Shown: piece by piece, positions 27,509-37,510 of the stretch
How positions within the stretch are numbered: the first letter of the stretch is position 1
Layout of the letters: every line of letters starts with the position of its first letter
NCBI RefSeq assembly: GCF_000756385.1
Contig: NZ_JNFC01000023.1
Location: 170,502-234,501, forward strand
Origin: Sphingopyxis sp. LC363
GTDB lineage: Bacteria > Pseudomonadota > Alphaproteobacteria > Sphingomonadales > Sphingomonadaceae
DNA: 64,000 bases
Direction of reading: 5' to 3'
The notes under the pieces: model-generated
Database searches by the model: none
What the model saw: only the letters and a program-made list of their open reading frames with translations
What the model was told of the DNA's origin: nothing
Translations under genes and position numbers: made by a program

Positions 27509-29104
27509 ATGCGTAGCCGATATCTGACCGGCGTTACGATGTTCGCCATCCTGGCATCGGTGCCGGCGCCTATGCCGATCGCCACCGCCCACGCGCAGGC
27601 GCCCGGCAGCCAGCAGGGCTTTTGCCGCACCGCCGATCCCTTGCCGCGGCTCGATCCCGAGACGCGGCCGCAGCAGCAATCGAACGCGGACTACAAGACC
27701 GAGGGCGGCCGCGACTCGCGCGACGAAGCGATGCCGATGGCACCGCCGCCGCCGCCACCACCTCCTCCTCCGCCCCCGCCGCCGTCCCCCGTCTATGCGC
27801 CCGAGGCGCGTTCGGACGATAGCGCCGAGGCGGTTGTGGTCACCGGATCGAGCGCCGAGCGCGGCGCGGACGACGTGTCGGCACCGGCGCCGCCCGCCGC
27901 TTCGTCGAGCGACTATGCGCGGACCAGCCCGACCATCGTGCCGCCCCATCCGCCGCGCCCGCCGCGCCCGCAGCCTCAGCCGCAATCGGGCATATTGACC
28001 GCGGGCGAGCATGACGACCTGCTCAATCCCGAACTTTATGCCGCCTATGTGAACCGTAGCGGCGATCTGGGGCAGGAGGTGCGGGCGCTGCCGCGCGTCG
28101 ACACGACCCGCGTGGTGACGGTGAAAGTCAACGACCGCAGCGGCCAGCCGATCCCCTTCGCCGATGTCGTCGTGACCTGTTCCGACGGCAACAGCATCAC
28201 CATGGCGACGCAGGCGGACGGCAGCGCGGTGTTCTTCCCGGGCCTCGACCGGCTGAGCGAACGGATCACCGTCGCGGCGCGCAAGGGCGGCCGTACGATC
28301 GCCGATGCACGGCCCGTGCTCGTCGCCGACGCGCACGGCGGCCAGACCGTCGGGCTGACCGCCAGCCAGGCCGCGACGAAGGCGACCAAGCTCGACCTGA
28401 TGCTGGTCATCGACACGACGGGCAGCATGGGCGACGAGATCAATTACCTGCAGGCCGAACTCCGCTCGATCATCGGCGCGATCACCGCGAAGCACCGCAA
28501 TCTCGATATCCGCATCGGCTTCGTTTTCTACCGTGATCTCGGCGACGAGTATGTCACGCGCACGATCGCCTTCGACCGCGACATCGGACGCGTGCAGGGG
28601 GCGCTCGCGCAGCAACAGGCGAACGGCGGCGGCGATTATCCCGAGGCGATGGATCAGGCATTGATCCGGGCGGTGGGGCAGGATTGGCGTCCCGACGCCG
28701 TAAAGTCGCTGCTGCTCGTGGCCGACGCGCCGCCGCACGACGACAAGTTCGGCCGCACTTGGATCGCCGCCGAGGCGGCGCGCGCCAAGCGTATCCACAT
28801 CACCCCGGTCGCCGCGTCGGGCGTCGCCGACAAGGCCGAATATGCGATGCGCGCGATGGCGGCGGCGACGCAGTCGCGCTACCTGTTCCTGACCGACGAC
28901 AGCGGCGTCGGCAATCCGCACGCGCCGCCGGCGATCGACTGTTATCTGGTGACCCGGCTCGACGCGCTCGTCCGCCGCGTGATCGACAGCCAGATCAGCG
29001 GCCGCCGGATCGAACCCGACGACAAGGAAGTCATCCGCAGCGTCGGCAAATATGACGCCGGCAAGTGCATCCTGCCGGCGGACTTCAAATGGCGGAATCA
29101 ATGA
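27509..29104 (+). CDS. Secreted vWA-domain protein with polyproline linker
   Basis: A 531-residue exported protein: signal peptide to about residue 30 (ending TAHAQA), an unbroken run of about 14 prolines near 80, then the short motif EAVVVTGSSAERG. A Big-like or carboxypeptidase-regulatory-like beta domain (about 200-275) follows. A von Willebrand A domain begins at about 293, with the MIDAS motif DTTGSMG, the SxS-equivalent being complete. The vWA part resembles those of secreted metal-dependent binding proteins. The ATG at 27509 has the best spacing to GGGGAG; 27506 is an alternative. Partner and role are unknown. Confidence 0.8.
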   Translation: MRSRYLTGVTMFAILASVPAPMPIATAHAQAPGSQQGFCRTADPLPRLDPETRPQQQSNADYKTEGGRDSRDEAMPMAPPPPPPPPPPPPPPSPVYAPEARSDDSAEAVVVTGSSAERGADDVSAPAPPAASSSDYARTSPTIVPPHPPRPPRPQPQPQSGILTAGEHDDLLNPELYAAYVNRSGDLGQEVRALPRVDTTRVVTVKVNDRSGQPIPFADVVVTCSDGNSITMATQADGSAVFFPGLDRLSERITVAARKGGRTIADARPVLVADAHGGQTVGLTASQAATKATKLDLMLVIDTTGSMGDEINYLQAELRSIIGAITAKHRNLDIRIGFVFYRDLGDEYVTRTIAFDRDIGRVQGALAQQQANGGGDYPEAMDQALIRAVGQDWRPDAVKSLLLVADAPPHDDKFGRTWIAAEAARAKRIHITPVAASGVADKAEYAMRAMAAATQSRYLFLTDDSGVGNPHAPPAIDCYLVTRLDALVRRVIDSQISGRRIEPDDKEVIRSVGKYDAGKCILPADFKWRNQ

Positions 29105-29196
29105 ATGATCGCAGCCGCAACACGCGCCGATTAGCCTCTTGACGGGCAGGGAAGGCGCGCGCCACCTGTGCGTCACAGGGCACGGGGAGTTCGGCA

Positions 29197-29868
29197 ATGC
29201 AATTCGACGTCAGTATGGTCGCGCCGGTCGCGCGCGAGGCCTTCGAACGGATGCACGTCGATACATTGAATTTTGCCGTCCTGTTCGGGATATTGATCGC
29301 GACCGGCGTCGGTTATGACGTGGTCGCTACCTGGTATTCCGACCTCGCGCTCGCCTATCAGATCGGTTTTCTGTTCGCGAACCTGATTATTCAGGCGTGG
29401 GCGACGCTGTCCATTCTCGATGGTGCCGGCATCGCGCCCGTTCGGCCATGGAAACTACGCATCGGATCGATGTTCGGCGTTGGATTGCTGTCCGGGCTGG
29501 GGATTGGCTTGGGCCTGGTGCTGCTGATTCTTCCGGGTGTATATCTCGCGGGACGGTGGTTTCTCGCCGTGCCGATCCTGCTCGCCGAAGATATGTCGGT
29601 ATCCGATGCGCTTTCCCAAAGCTGGGAGCGTACCGAAAACACGTGGTTGAGTTGCTCGACGATTGTGGTCGTTGCCTTCGCCTGGCAACTGGCACCGATT
29701 GCCGGGGGACTTTTCGTCGAAACGCCGAACGTGGCGGCTCAATGGGGATGGATGCTTTTGTCCAACACCTTCTCGCAAGCTGGCTGGTTGTTCGGTGTGG
29801 TGGCAGCCGCTACATTCTATATAGCGCTTGGCAGGCGGCAATCGGGCGCAGCCGAAATTTTCGGTTGA
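29197..29868 (+). CDS. Integral membrane protein, glycerophosphodiester phosphodiesterase membrane-domain-like
   Basis: A 223-residue protein with about five to six membrane segments. The segment LLILPGVYLAGRWFLAVPILLAEDMSVSDALSQSWE is typical of the GDPD_membrane / UPF0259 type of proteins, whose function is not settled. Its GC content is visibly lower than that of its neighbours, suggesting later acquisition or relaxed selection. It stands alone, 67 bases before topA on the same strand. Confidence 0.65.
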   Translation: MQFDVSMVAPVAREAFERMHVDTLNFAVLFGILIATGVGYDVVATWYSDLALAYQIGFLFANLIIQAWATLSILDGAGIAPVRPWKLRIGSMFGVGLLSGLGIGLGLVLLILPGVYLAGRWFLAVPILLAEDMSVSDALSQSWERTENTWLSCSTIVVVAFAWQLAPIAGGLFVETPNVAAQWGWMLLSNTFSQAGWLFGVVAAATFYIALGRRQSGAAEIFG

Positions 29869-29935
29869 CGCTGCCGCATACGGCGCCACCCTCACGCGTA
29901 CGTACGTAAGAGGCATCTCAGGACTAAGGTTTTTC

Positions 29936-32506
29936 ATGCAATTGGTAATTGTGGAATCGCCCGCAAAGGCGAAAACGATCGAGAAATATCTCGGCCGTGA
30001 TTTCAAGGTGCTGGCCAGCTATGGCCATGTTCGTGATCTGCCGCCCAAGGACGGGTCGGTCGATCCCGACGACGGCTTCGCGATGCAGTGGCAGCTTTAC
30101 CCCGACAAGGCGAAGCGGCTGAAGGAAATCCAGGATGCCGCCAAAGGCGCCGACCGCCTGATCCTCGCGACCGACCCCGATCGCGAGGGCGAGGCGATCA
30201 GCTGGCATGTGCAGGAGTTGCTGCGCGCGAAGAAGGCGCTCCCCGCCTCGGTCGACCGCGTGACCTTCAACGCGATCACCAAGCAGGCGGTGACCGACGC
30301 GATGGCGCATCCGCGTGCGCTCGACGACGATCTGATCGACGCCTATCGCGCCCGCCGTGCGCTCGACTATCTCGTCGGTTTCACCCTCTCGCCGGTGCTG
30401 TGGCGCAAGTTGCCCGGCGCCAAATCGGCGGGGCGCGTCCAATCGGTCGCGCTGCGCCTCGTGGTCGAGCGCGAGCGCGAGATCGAGGCCTTTGTCGCGC
30501 AGCAATATTGGTCGGTGACGGGCCTGTTCGAAATGGGCGGGACGCCGTTCAAGGCGCGGCTTTCGCGCTGGCGCGGCGACAAGATCGAGCGCCTCTCGAT
30601 CACAAACGAGAGCGACGCGCGCGCCGCCGAGGCCGATGTGGAGGCGGGCCATTTCACCGTCGATGCGGTCGAAACCAAGCCGCTGACGCGCAACCCGCCG
30701 CCGCCTTTCACCACCTCGACGCTGCAGCAGGAGGCGGCGCGCAAGCTCGGCTTCTCGGCGAGCCACACGATGCGCATCGCGCAGGCGCTCTACGAGGATG
30801 GCGCGATCACCTATATGCGTACCGACGGCGTCCAGATGGACGGCAGCGCGATCAGCGCCGCGCGGAAAGCTATCGCGACGCGCTATGACGGCGGCTATGT
30901 CCCCGACCAGCCACGCCAATATCAGACCAAGGCGAAAAATGCGCAGGAAGCGCACGAGGCGATCCGTCCGACCGACTTTTCGAAGGACAAGGCGGGAAGC
31001 GGCGATCATGCGCGGCTTTACGAGCTGATCTGGAAGCGCGCGCTCGCGAGCCAGATGGCGTCGGCGCGGCTCGAACGCACCAGCGTCGACCTTTCCGACG
31101 GCACCGGCAAGACCGTGATGCGCGCGACGGGGCAGGTCGTCAAGTTCCCCGGCTTCCTCGCGCTCTATGACGAAGGCCGCGATGACAGTGCGGACGACGA
31201 CGACGCCCGCCTGCTGCCCGCGATGACCAAAGGTGACGCGCCCGCGAAGACCGGCGTCGAGGTCGAAAGCCACGAGACGCAGCCGCCGCCGCGCTATTCG
31301 GAAGCAAGCCTCGTCAAGAAGATGGAAGAGCTCGGCATCGGGCGCCCGTCGACCTATGCTTCGATCCTGCAGGTGCTCAAGGACCGCGACTATGTGAGCG
31401 TAGAGAAGAACCGCTTCATCCCCGAGGAGAGCGGGCGGCTGCTCACGGCTTTCCTCGAACGCTTCTTCGAACGCTATGTCGGCTACGACTTCACCGCCGG
31501 GCTCGAGGAAGAGCTCGACGACGTGTCGGGCGGCCGCGCGCAATGGCAGGCGGTGCTCGAACGCTTCTGGCGCGATTTCAAGCCGCGCACGGGCGAGGTG
31601 ATGGAGCAGAAGCCGTCGGAGATCACCGCGGCGCTCGACGAATTCCTCGGCCCCTATCTCTTCCCCGACAAGGGCGACGGCAGCGATCCGCGCCTGTGCC
31701 CCAATTGCGGCACCGGGCGGCTCGCGCTGCGCGGCGGCAAGTTCGGGCCGTTCATCGCGTGCAGCAACTATCCCGACTGCAAGTTTACGCGCAAGTTTGC
31801 GCAGCCCGGCGGCAGCGACGGCGCCGACACGGGGCCGGAGACGCTGGGCACCGATCCCGAAAGCGGGCTGGAAGTGACGAAGCGCAGCGGGCGGTTCGGC
31901 CCCTATATCCAGCTCGGAGACGGCAAGGAAGCGAAGCGGTCGTCGATCCCGAAGGATATTCCCGGCGAGGATTTTGACCTCGATTATGCGCTGCGGCTGC
32001 TGAGCCTGCCGCGCGAGGTCGGCGTGCATCCCGAAAGCGGCAAGGTCATCATGGCGGGGCTGGGGCGATATGGCCCCTATCTGCTCCACGACGGCAAATA
32101 TGCCAAGCTGACGGGCACCGCCGAGATTTTCGACATCGGCATGAACGCCGCAGTCGTCCGCATCGCCGAGGCAGCGAACGGCGGCGGGCGCGGGCGTGCG
32201 AAGGCCGAGCCGCTCCAAACCTTCGGCCCGCACCCCACGAGCGGCGGCGAAATGAAGCTGATGGAGGGGCGCTTCGGTCCCTATGTCACCGACGGCACGA
32301 CCAACGCGACGCTGCCCAAGACCGCCGACCCGGCGACGCTGACCGCCGACGAGGCGGTCGCGCTGATCGACGCGCGCGCGGCAAAGGGGCCGGCAAAGGG
32401 CAAGAAGAAGGCGGCGCCCAAGAAAAAGGCGGCGGCGAAGAAGCCAGCGGCAAAGAAGGCTCCGGCGAAGAAGGCTCCGGCGAAGAAGGCCGCAACCAAG
32501 GAATAG
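29936..32506 (+). CDS. topA: DNA topoisomerase I
   Basis: Type IA topoisomerase that relaxes negative supercoils. It has 856 residues: a Toprim domain (VESPAKAKTIEKYLG at 5-19, ATDPDREGEAISWH near 80), the catalytic tyrosine near 293 in ITYMRTDG, one four-Cys zinc ribbon (CPNCG...CSNYPDC near 587-612), then GRFGPY-type repeats, and a Lys/Ala/Pro tail of about 35 residues. The ATG at 29936 starts at the family N-terminus MQLVIVESPAKA; a longer reading adds 36 unrelated residues. The Lys-rich tail is usual in alphaproteobacteria. Confidence 0.97.
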   Translation: MQLVIVESPAKAKTIEKYLGRDFKVLASYGHVRDLPPKDGSVDPDDGFAMQWQLYPDKAKRLKEIQDAAKGADRLILATDPDREGEAISWHVQELLRAKKALPASVDRVTFNAITKQAVTDAMAHPRALDDDLIDAYRARRALDYLVGFTLSPVLWRKLPGAKSAGRVQSVALRLVVEREREIEAFVAQQYWSVTGLFEMGGTPFKARLSRWRGDKIERLSITNESDARAAEADVEAGHFTVDAVETKPLTRNPPPPFTTSTLQQEAARKLGFSASHTMRIAQALYEDGAITYMRTDGVQMDGSAISAARKAIATRYDGGYVPDQPRQYQTKAKNAQEAHEAIRPTDFSKDKAGSGDHARLYELIWKRALASQMASARLERTSVDLSDGTGKTVMRATGQVVKFPGFLALYDEGRDDSADDDDARLLPAMTKGDAPAKTGVEVESHETQPPPRYSEASLVKKMEELGIGRPSTYASILQVLKDRDYVSVEKNRFIPEESGRLLTAFLERFFERYVGYDFTAGLEEELDDVSGGRAQWQAVLERFWRDFKPRTGEVMEQKPSEITAALDEFLGPYLFPDKGDGSDPRLCPNCGTGRLALRGGKFGPFIACSNYPDCKFTRKFAQPGGSDGADTGPETLGTDPESGLEVTKRSGRFGPYIQLGDGKEAKRSSIPKDIPGEDFDLDYALRLLSLPREVGVHPESGKVIMAGLGRYGPYLLHDGKYAKLTGTAEIFDIGMNAAVVRIAEAANGGGRGRAKAEPLQTFGPHPTSGGEMKLMEGRFGPYVTDGTTNATLPKTADPATLTADEAVALIDARAAKGPAKGKKKAAPKKKAAAKKPAAKKAPAKKAPAKKAATKE

Positions 32507-32507
32507 C

Positions 32508-32585
32508 CGTCATCCCGGCGAAGGCCGGGATCTCACCATCGCTTCATAGCGTTACGGCGAGATCCCGGCCTTCGCCGGGATGACG
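32508..32585. repeat. REP-type palindromic pair, second copy
   Basis: Same unit as at 15879: CGTCATCCCGGCGAAGGCCG on the left and CGGCCTTCGCCGGGATGACG on the right, here around a CTCACCATCGCTTCATAGCG centre. It starts one base after the topA stop and may serve as its transcription end. Confidence 0.85.
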
Positions 32586-32631
32586 ATCTTGTTTTGCCGT
32601 GATAAGGGAGGCGCATCGGGGAGACTTGCCC

Positions 32632-33753
32632 ATGCGCCACGTTTTCGCTGTCGTGCTCGCCCTTTTATCGCTGCTCGCGCTACCCGTGTCGGCCCAGCCG
32701 ACGCGCTACCTCATTTCCGCACAACCAATGACCGATACGCCTCCCGGCACACAAGCCTGGCGCGTGCAATATTGGACCACCAATGGCAGCGGTCAGCGCT
32801 TCGCCGTGACGGGCATCGTCGCCGCGCCGATGGAAGCGATTCCGCCGCGTCCGCGCCGCGTGATCGCATGGACTCATGGTGCGTGGGGCGTCGCCGAGAA
32901 ATGCGCGCCGTCGCTCAGTCCCAATTTCTTTCAATATTCGGCGGGAATGAACGCGGTTCGGTCGGGCTATGTCGTTGTCGCACCCGACTATATCGGCCTC
33001 GCCAGCCCGGCGATGCACCCGTTTCTGGTCGGCCCCGATACCGCGAATGCGGTACTCGATGCGGTGCGGGCGGCGAGGGAGATTCCGGGTACCGCCGCTG
33101 GAAGCAGCTTCGCCGTGTGGGGCGAATCGCAGGGCGGGCACGCCGCGCTGTGGACGGCCGTGTTGGCCCGTTCCTACGCGCCCGACCTGACGCTCGTCGC
33201 GACCGCAGCCGCAGCGCCGCCGACCGATCTCGCTGCCAACCTGCGCGAAGGCGGCGACAAAAATGCGCGCGCGCTGCTCCTCTCTTTCGCGCTGCACAGT
33301 TGGTCGACGCTCTACGGCTATTCGATGGACGGCGTCACCAATCGCACCAATCAGGGGATCATCAACCGGCTGGCGCAGAATAATTGTGTTGCGTTCAACA
33401 AGAAGCCGAAGCTCGGCACGATCCTTGGCATCCTTACCGTCGCGCGTACTACGAAGAACAAGGATATCGGCAAGATCGAACCCTTCGGCTCTTTCGCGCG
33501 CGCCAACAGCGTCGATCCGGCGCGCGTGCCGGGGCCGCTGCTGATCGCACAAAGCAGCAAGGATATGATCGTTGCGCCCGCGGTCACCCGCAAGTTCGCC
33601 AAAGCGGTCTGCAAGCGCGGAACGCCGACCCGCTGGATCGACATGACCGGCGATCATGGCGCGAGCGCCAAGGACAGCACGCAAGAGACGATCGGCTGGA
33701 TCACCGCGCGCTTCGACGGCAATTCTCCGCCAAATGACTGCCGGCGGATCTAG
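32632..33753 (+). CDS. Secreted alpha/beta hydrolase, secretory-lipase-like
   Basis: A 373-residue exported protein (signal MRHVFAVVLALLSLLALPVSAQ). The alpha/beta fold is shown by VIAWTHGAWG (oxyanion loop), a nucleophile in WGESQGGHAA near 165, an Asp in SSKDMIVAP and a His in GDHGASAKDS. The arrangement resembles the secretory lipase / DUF lipase group found in actinobacteria and sphingomonads. An ester substrate outside the cytoplasm is likely; its identity is not visible. Confidence 0.78.
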   Translation: MRHVFAVVLALLSLLALPVSAQPTRYLISAQPMTDTPPGTQAWRVQYWTTNGSGQRFAVTGIVAAPMEAIPPRPRRVIAWTHGAWGVAEKCAPSLSPNFFQYSAGMNAVRSGYVVVAPDYIGLASPAMHPFLVGPDTANAVLDAVRAAREIPGTAAGSSFAVWGESQGGHAALWTAVLARSYAPDLTLVATAAAAPPTDLAANLREGGDKNARALLLSFALHSWSTLYGYSMDGVTNRTNQGIINRLAQNNCVAFNKKPKLGTILGILTVARTTKNKDIGKIEPFGSFARANSVDPARVPGPLLIAQSSKDMIVAPAVTRKFAKAVCKRGTPTRWIDMTGDHGASAKDSTQETIGWITARFDGNSPPNDCRRI

Positions 33754-33757
33754 GCCC

Positions 33758-34330
33758 TTAAACCCGCGTCGCCGGCTTGGCGCGTAACTGGCCCTGATAA
33801 TGGTATTTTCCGAGCGGCACGCCGCGGGTGCGCAGGATGTTGTATGCGGTCACCGCATGAAAATAGAAGTTTGGCAGCGAGTAGGAGAGAAGGAAAGTCT
33901 CCGGCGTGAAGGCCAGTGTCCGGGGACCCCAGTCCGAAGTTGTGGCATTGTCCACGTCGAGCGGCTGAAAGATTTCAATGTCCAGTTTCTTGCCAAGCCA
34001 GCCGTTGACTTCGTCCGGAGAAAACGCCTCCAAGGCCGTTACGGCCTGACCGATCATAACTTGCAGGTCGGCGAAAGGCATCGCACCGACCAGCGGCGGC
34101 GGAGCGAATACGCCGGTCTTGGCGGCCTCAAGCCCCCATACGGCATGGTTCCTCAACGCCTCGATCTGAAAATGGAAGGGGGCCATGTCTTCGTACAGCC
34201 GGGCTCCCACGAAATCGTCCGGATCGCGGCCGGTTTCAGCGCAGTGCCGCGCCGCACGGTCGAGAAAGCCCTCAACGGCTCTTGTGGTCTGGAGGAAGGT
34301 CGGAACGATGAGGTCGTAGAACGATGCCAT
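33758..34330 (-). CDS. DUF1993 family protein
   Basis: A 190-residue soluble protein of the DUF1993 (DinB-like helical bundle) family, recognised from YDLIVPTFLQTTRAVEGFLDR, LYEDMAPFHFQIEALRNH and the C-terminal LPNFYFHAVTAYNILRTRGVPLGKYHYQG. I chose the ATG at 34330 because GGGGGAAG lies eight bases upstream; a TTG six codons earlier is possible. Function is unknown; histidines on the bundle could bind metal as in DinB-like enzymes. Confidence 0.85.
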   Translation of the reverse strand: MASFYDLIVPTFLQTTRAVEGFLDRAARHCAETGRDPDDFVGARLYEDMAPFHFQIEALRNHAVWGLEAAKTGVFAPPPLVGAMPFADLQVMIGQAVTALEAFSPDEVNGWLGKKLDIEIFQPLDVDNATTSDWGPRTLAFTPETFLLSYSLPNFYFHAVTAYNILRTRGVPLGKYHYQGQLRAKPATRV

Positions 34331-34461
34331 CACAAAGGCTTCCCCCAAGGGCGTCGTACACGGATAGCGACGCGTGAAATCAATGCTGCTGCAGATAGGC
34401 TAATATGACTTGCGGCCCGCTTTCCGAGAATTCCCCGATCTGCGAACCAATAGTCCGGCTT

Positions 34462-34902
34462 TTAGCGGAAGGTCTCTGGGTCGATCGGCGGCGTGCGATT
34501 GAACCACGCGGCGGCATCGGGACGGAACAGCATGTAGACTGCGGCACCCTGAATGGCGGTGATGATGATCGCTATGCCCAGCGAGAGGCCTTGGGGGCCA
34601 AGCGGATTGCTGAGATTGCTCAGCATCGACAACAGCCCGATCGCGAAAAATACCACCAATATCCATTTGGCGATCTTGCTCGCCCGCACCGAGATGAAAT
34701 ACCAGATGATCAGGTTGATGATCATGCCGACGGCGAACGTGCCGATAATGAAGCCCGATCCAAAGCCCATCGCCGCAAACTCGGGCATGCTCGCGAGTTT
34801 CTCCGATACGTCGTTCCACGCGAACAGGAAATTCAGTACGCTGAGTATCAGCGACCCCAGAAACAGACGGTCGAAAAATATGATGGAAACGGGTTTGATC
34901 AT
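34462..34902 (-). CDS. Small integral membrane protein, unknown function
   Basis: A 146-residue protein with four hydrophobic segments (about 8-28, 48-70, 78-96, 106-126) and a Pro-rich tail. It starts 23 bases after the era stop on the same strand and may be the last gene of the lepB-rnc-era run. The region is less GC-rich than era. I do not recognise a family. Confidence 0.7.
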   Translation of the reverse strand: MIKPVSIIFFDRLFLGSLILSVLNFLFAWNDVSEKLASMPEFAAMGFGSGFIIGTFAVGMIINLIIWYFISVRASKIAKWILVVFFAIGLLSMLSNLSNPLGPQGLSLGIAIIITAIQGAAVYMLFRPDAAAWFNRTPPIDPETFR

Positions 34903-34925
34903 CTTTAGCCCCTCGTTGCTGTCGT

Positions 34926-35819
34926 TCAGTCGACCCAGTCGAGCCCCATGTCGCGATAGATGCTGCGGTCCTCGTCCCAGTTTTCCTTGACCTTGACGTG
35001 CAGGAACAGGTGGACCTTGCGGCCCATCAACTCGGCCAGCTCGGCCCGCGCGCGCGCGCCGATTTCCTTGATGCGCGCACCGCCCTTGCCGAGCACGATC
35101 GCGCGCTGGTTGTCGCGGGCGACGAAGATCTGCTGGTGGATTTCGGCGCTGCCGTCGGGACGCGTCTTGAACAGCTCGGTCTCGACCGTCGACTGGTAGG
35201 GCAGTTCCTCGTGGAGCTGGCGATAGAGCTGCTCTCGCGTGATTTCGGCAGCGAGCATGCGTTCGGGCGCGTCGCTGACCTCGTCCTCGGGGAAATGCCA
35301 CGGCCCCTCGGGCATCAGCTTCGCGAGATGCGCCTTGAGTTCTGCGACGCCGTCGCCGCTGCTCGCCGAAATGAAGAAGGTTTCGTCGAAGGGGGCCTTG
35401 GTATTGAGTTCGGTCGCGATCGTGAGCAGCTTGTCCTTCTTGGTGAGGTCGACCTTGTTCAGGATCAGATATTTCTTCTCGGGCCGGTTCGCGATGCCCT
35501 CGAGCACGCGCTCGACGCGGCCCGTCAGTTTCGCCGCGGCGTCGATCATCACGAGGATCGCCTCGGCTTCCTCGAGGCTGCCCCAGGCTGCGGCGACCAT
35601 CGCGCGGTCGAGCCGGCGCGTCGGGGCAAAGATGCCGGGCGTGTCGATCAGGATGATCTGCGTTTCGCCCTCCATCGCGACGCCCATCAGCCGCGTGCGC
35701 GTCGTCTGCGCCTTCGGGCTGACGATCGCGACCTTCTGGCCGACGAGCGCGTTGACGAGGGTCGACTTGCCCGCGTTGGGCGCGCCGACGACGGCGACGA
35801 AACCGCAATGCTGGATCAT
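34926..35819 (-). CDS. era: GTPase Era
   Basis: Small-subunit ribosome assembly GTPase that binds the 3' end of 16S rRNA. At 297 residues it has G1 GAPNAGKS (12-19), G3 DTPG, G4 NKVD and a C-terminal KH domain with the [11 protein letters not shown] loop. The ATG overlaps the rnc stop by four bases (ATGA). The order lepB-rnc-era is the classical conserved operon. Confidence 0.97.
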   Translation of the reverse strand: MIQHCGFVAVVGAPNAGKSTLVNALVGQKVAIVSPKAQTTRTRLMGVAMEGETQIILIDTPGIFAPTRRLDRAMVAAAWGSLEEAEAILVMIDAAAKLTGRVERVLEGIANRPEKKYLILNKVDLTKKDKLLTIATELNTKAPFDETFFISASSGDGVAELKAHLAKLMPEGPWHFPEDEVSDAPERMLAAEITREQLYRQLHEELPYQSTVETELFKTRPDGSAEIHQQIFVARDNQRAIVLGKGGARIKEIGARARAELAELMGRKVHLFLHVKVKENWDEDRSIYRDMGLDWVD

Positions 35820-36496
35820 TCTTTCATTCCTTCGAGTTCGGCGAGCAGGGCTGCCGCCGCGGCCGTTTCGGCCGCCTGTTTGCTCGCGCCCTCGGCCTCG
35901 GCGCGCGCGAGCTTGCCGACGCTCACCGCAACGCGGAAGCGCGGCGCATGGTCGGGGCCTTCGCGCGAGACGATTTCATATTCGGGCGGGCGGCGCTTGC
36001 GGGCGAGCGCCCATTCCTGGAGCGCGGCCTTGGGGTGCTTGGGCGCCGCCTGCTGCCCGTCGATCATCTCGTTCCAATGGGTCAGGATGAACTGCCGGGC
36101 GGTGTCGGCTCCCTTGTCGAGATAGAGCGCGCCGATCAGCGCCTCGATCGCGTCGGCGGCGATATTGTCGCTGTAGCGGCCGCCGTCATTGCGCGCCTGC
36201 GCGCCGAAACGGATCAGCGCAGTCAGGTCGAGCCGCTGCGCGATCGCGGCGCAGGTCGCCCCCGATGCGAGCACATGCAGCCGCGACGACATCTCGCCCT
36301 CGCTTGCCGTGGGAAAGCGCGTGTAAAGCTCCGATGCGATGACGAGCCCGAGCACGCGGTCGCCCAGGAATTCGAGCCGCTGATAATCGGCGCGCCCGGT
36401 GCTGCCGTGCGTCAGCGCAAGGTCGTAGAGCGCGACATCGTCCGGGGTGCAGCCGATAATGTCGGCGAGCGCCCCGGTGTCCAGCGTATCGCTCAA
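35816..36496 (-). CDS. rnc: Ribonuclease III
   Basis: Double-strand-specific endoribonuclease that processes rRNA and mRNAs. At 226 residues the signature [11 protein letters not shown] is at 40-50, a second catalytic stretch [16 protein letters not shown] near 115, and the C-terminal dsRNA-binding domain is about 150-222. The start is TTG at 36496, whose last two bases plus the next A are the lepB stop (TTGA overlap). No ATG lies near the family N-terminus. The TTG start may limit expression. Confidence 0.95.
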   Translation of the reverse strand: MSDTLDTGALADIIGCTPDDVALYDLALTHGSTGRADYQRLEFLGDRVLGLVIASELYTRFPTASEGEMSSRLHVLASGATCAAIAQRLDLTALIRFGAQARNDGGRYSDNIAADAIEALIGALYLDKGADTARQFILTHWNEMIDGQQAAPKHPKAALQEWALARKRRPPEYEIVSREGPDHAPRFRVAVSVGKLARAEAEGASKQAAETAAAAALLAELEGMKE

Positions 36497-37386
36497 AAAC
36501 CGTCCCCGATGCGGCCCCAGCGCGCGGCGGTGAACCAGCTGATCGGGTTGATCCAGCTCGCCGAACCGTCGGTCGAGAACATGCCGACGAGCGCGTGGCC
36601 GACGAGATTTTCTTCGGGAACAAGGCCGATGCCCTGATTTTCCATCGCGGGGAAACGGCTGTCGGCGCTGCGGTCGCGGTTGTCGCCCATCAGGAACATA
36701 TGCCCCTCGGGCACGACGACGAGCGGCGTATTGTCCTCGGCGATCGTCGTGATGTCGAGGATCGCATAGCTCTTGCCGCTGGGCAGCATTTCCCTGAACT
36801 GCTTGTAACGGCACTGGCGCGTCCCGTCGGCGGCGACTTCCTCGAACTCGGGCGCATAGCAGGGCAGGGTGCCCGTCGCGCGCGATGCTTCGATCATGTT
36901 CGGCGTCACCGGGATGACGAAGTCGGGCATGGCTTCGCGCTTCAGCGGCTTGCCGTTGAGCCAGACGATGCCGCCCTTCACCTGCACGCTGTCGCCCGGC
37001 AGGCCGATCACGCGCTTGATATAGTCATTGTCGTTGACCGGCGGCGCCTTGAACACGACGACGTCGCCGCGCTCGGGCGTGCGCGGGAAAATGCGGCCCG
37101 GGATCAGCGGCGCGCTGAACGGCAGGCTGAACTTCGAATAGCCATAGGCCATTTTGTTGACGAGCAGATAGTCGCCGATGAGCAGCCGCGGCTGCATCGA
37201 TTCCGACGGAATGTTGAAGGGCGACAGGAAAAAGCTGCGGAAAATCAGCACCGCGATCGCGAGCAGCGCGAGGAAGCGGACGGTATCGACCGCCTCTTCC
37301 TTGGCGGATACCGGAGCGGGAGTCGGAGCAGGCGGCGTGGGGCCCGTCGGGGGCGTCACATCGGCGGTAAAGCTGGCATTGGTCAT
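36493..37386 (-). CDS. lepB: Signal peptidase I
   Basis: Membrane protease that removes signal peptides. At 297 residues it has a Pro-rich cytosolic lead (about 8-28), a membrane anchor (about 37-54), the catalytic Ser63 in NIPSESMQP, the Lys124 base in [12 protein letters not shown], and the late [11 protein letters not shown] box. The ATG at 37386 is preferred; a reading from 37443 adds 19 residues without family support. First gene of the lepB-rnc-era operon. Confidence 0.96.
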   Translation of the reverse strand: MTNASFTADVTPPTGPTPPAPTPAPVSAKEEAVDTVRFLALLAIAVLIFRSFFLSPFNIPSESMQPRLLIGDYLLVNKMAYGYSKFSLPFSAPLIPGRIFPRTPERGDVVVFKAPPVNDNDYIKRVIGLPGDSVQVKGGIVWLNGKPLKREAMPDFVIPVTPNMIEASRATGTLPCYAPEFEEVAADGTRQCRYKQFREMLPSGKSYAILDITTIAEDNTPLVVVPEGHMFLMGDNRDRSADSRFPAMENQGIGLVPEENLVGHALVGMFSTDGSASWINPISWFTAARWGRIGDGF

Positions 37387-37510
37387 GCTGCGGCATTGGC
37401 GATGAATAGGTTGCCACGTCAAGCGAATATCGGCGGACGCCACTGGCGCCGCGCGGGCGGCGGGCCTAGAGAAAGGTCGTGATTCACTCCCCCTTCGAGG
37501 ATATTAGACG

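Noticed and set aside
27747..27788. CCG/CCT-rich run as a microsatellite of regulatory interest
   Set aside because: It is in frame and encodes the polyproline linker of the vWA protein.
32401..32506. Lys/Ala repeat at the topA 3' end as a separate repeat element
   Set aside because: It encodes the normal basic tail of alphaproteobacterial topoisomerase I.
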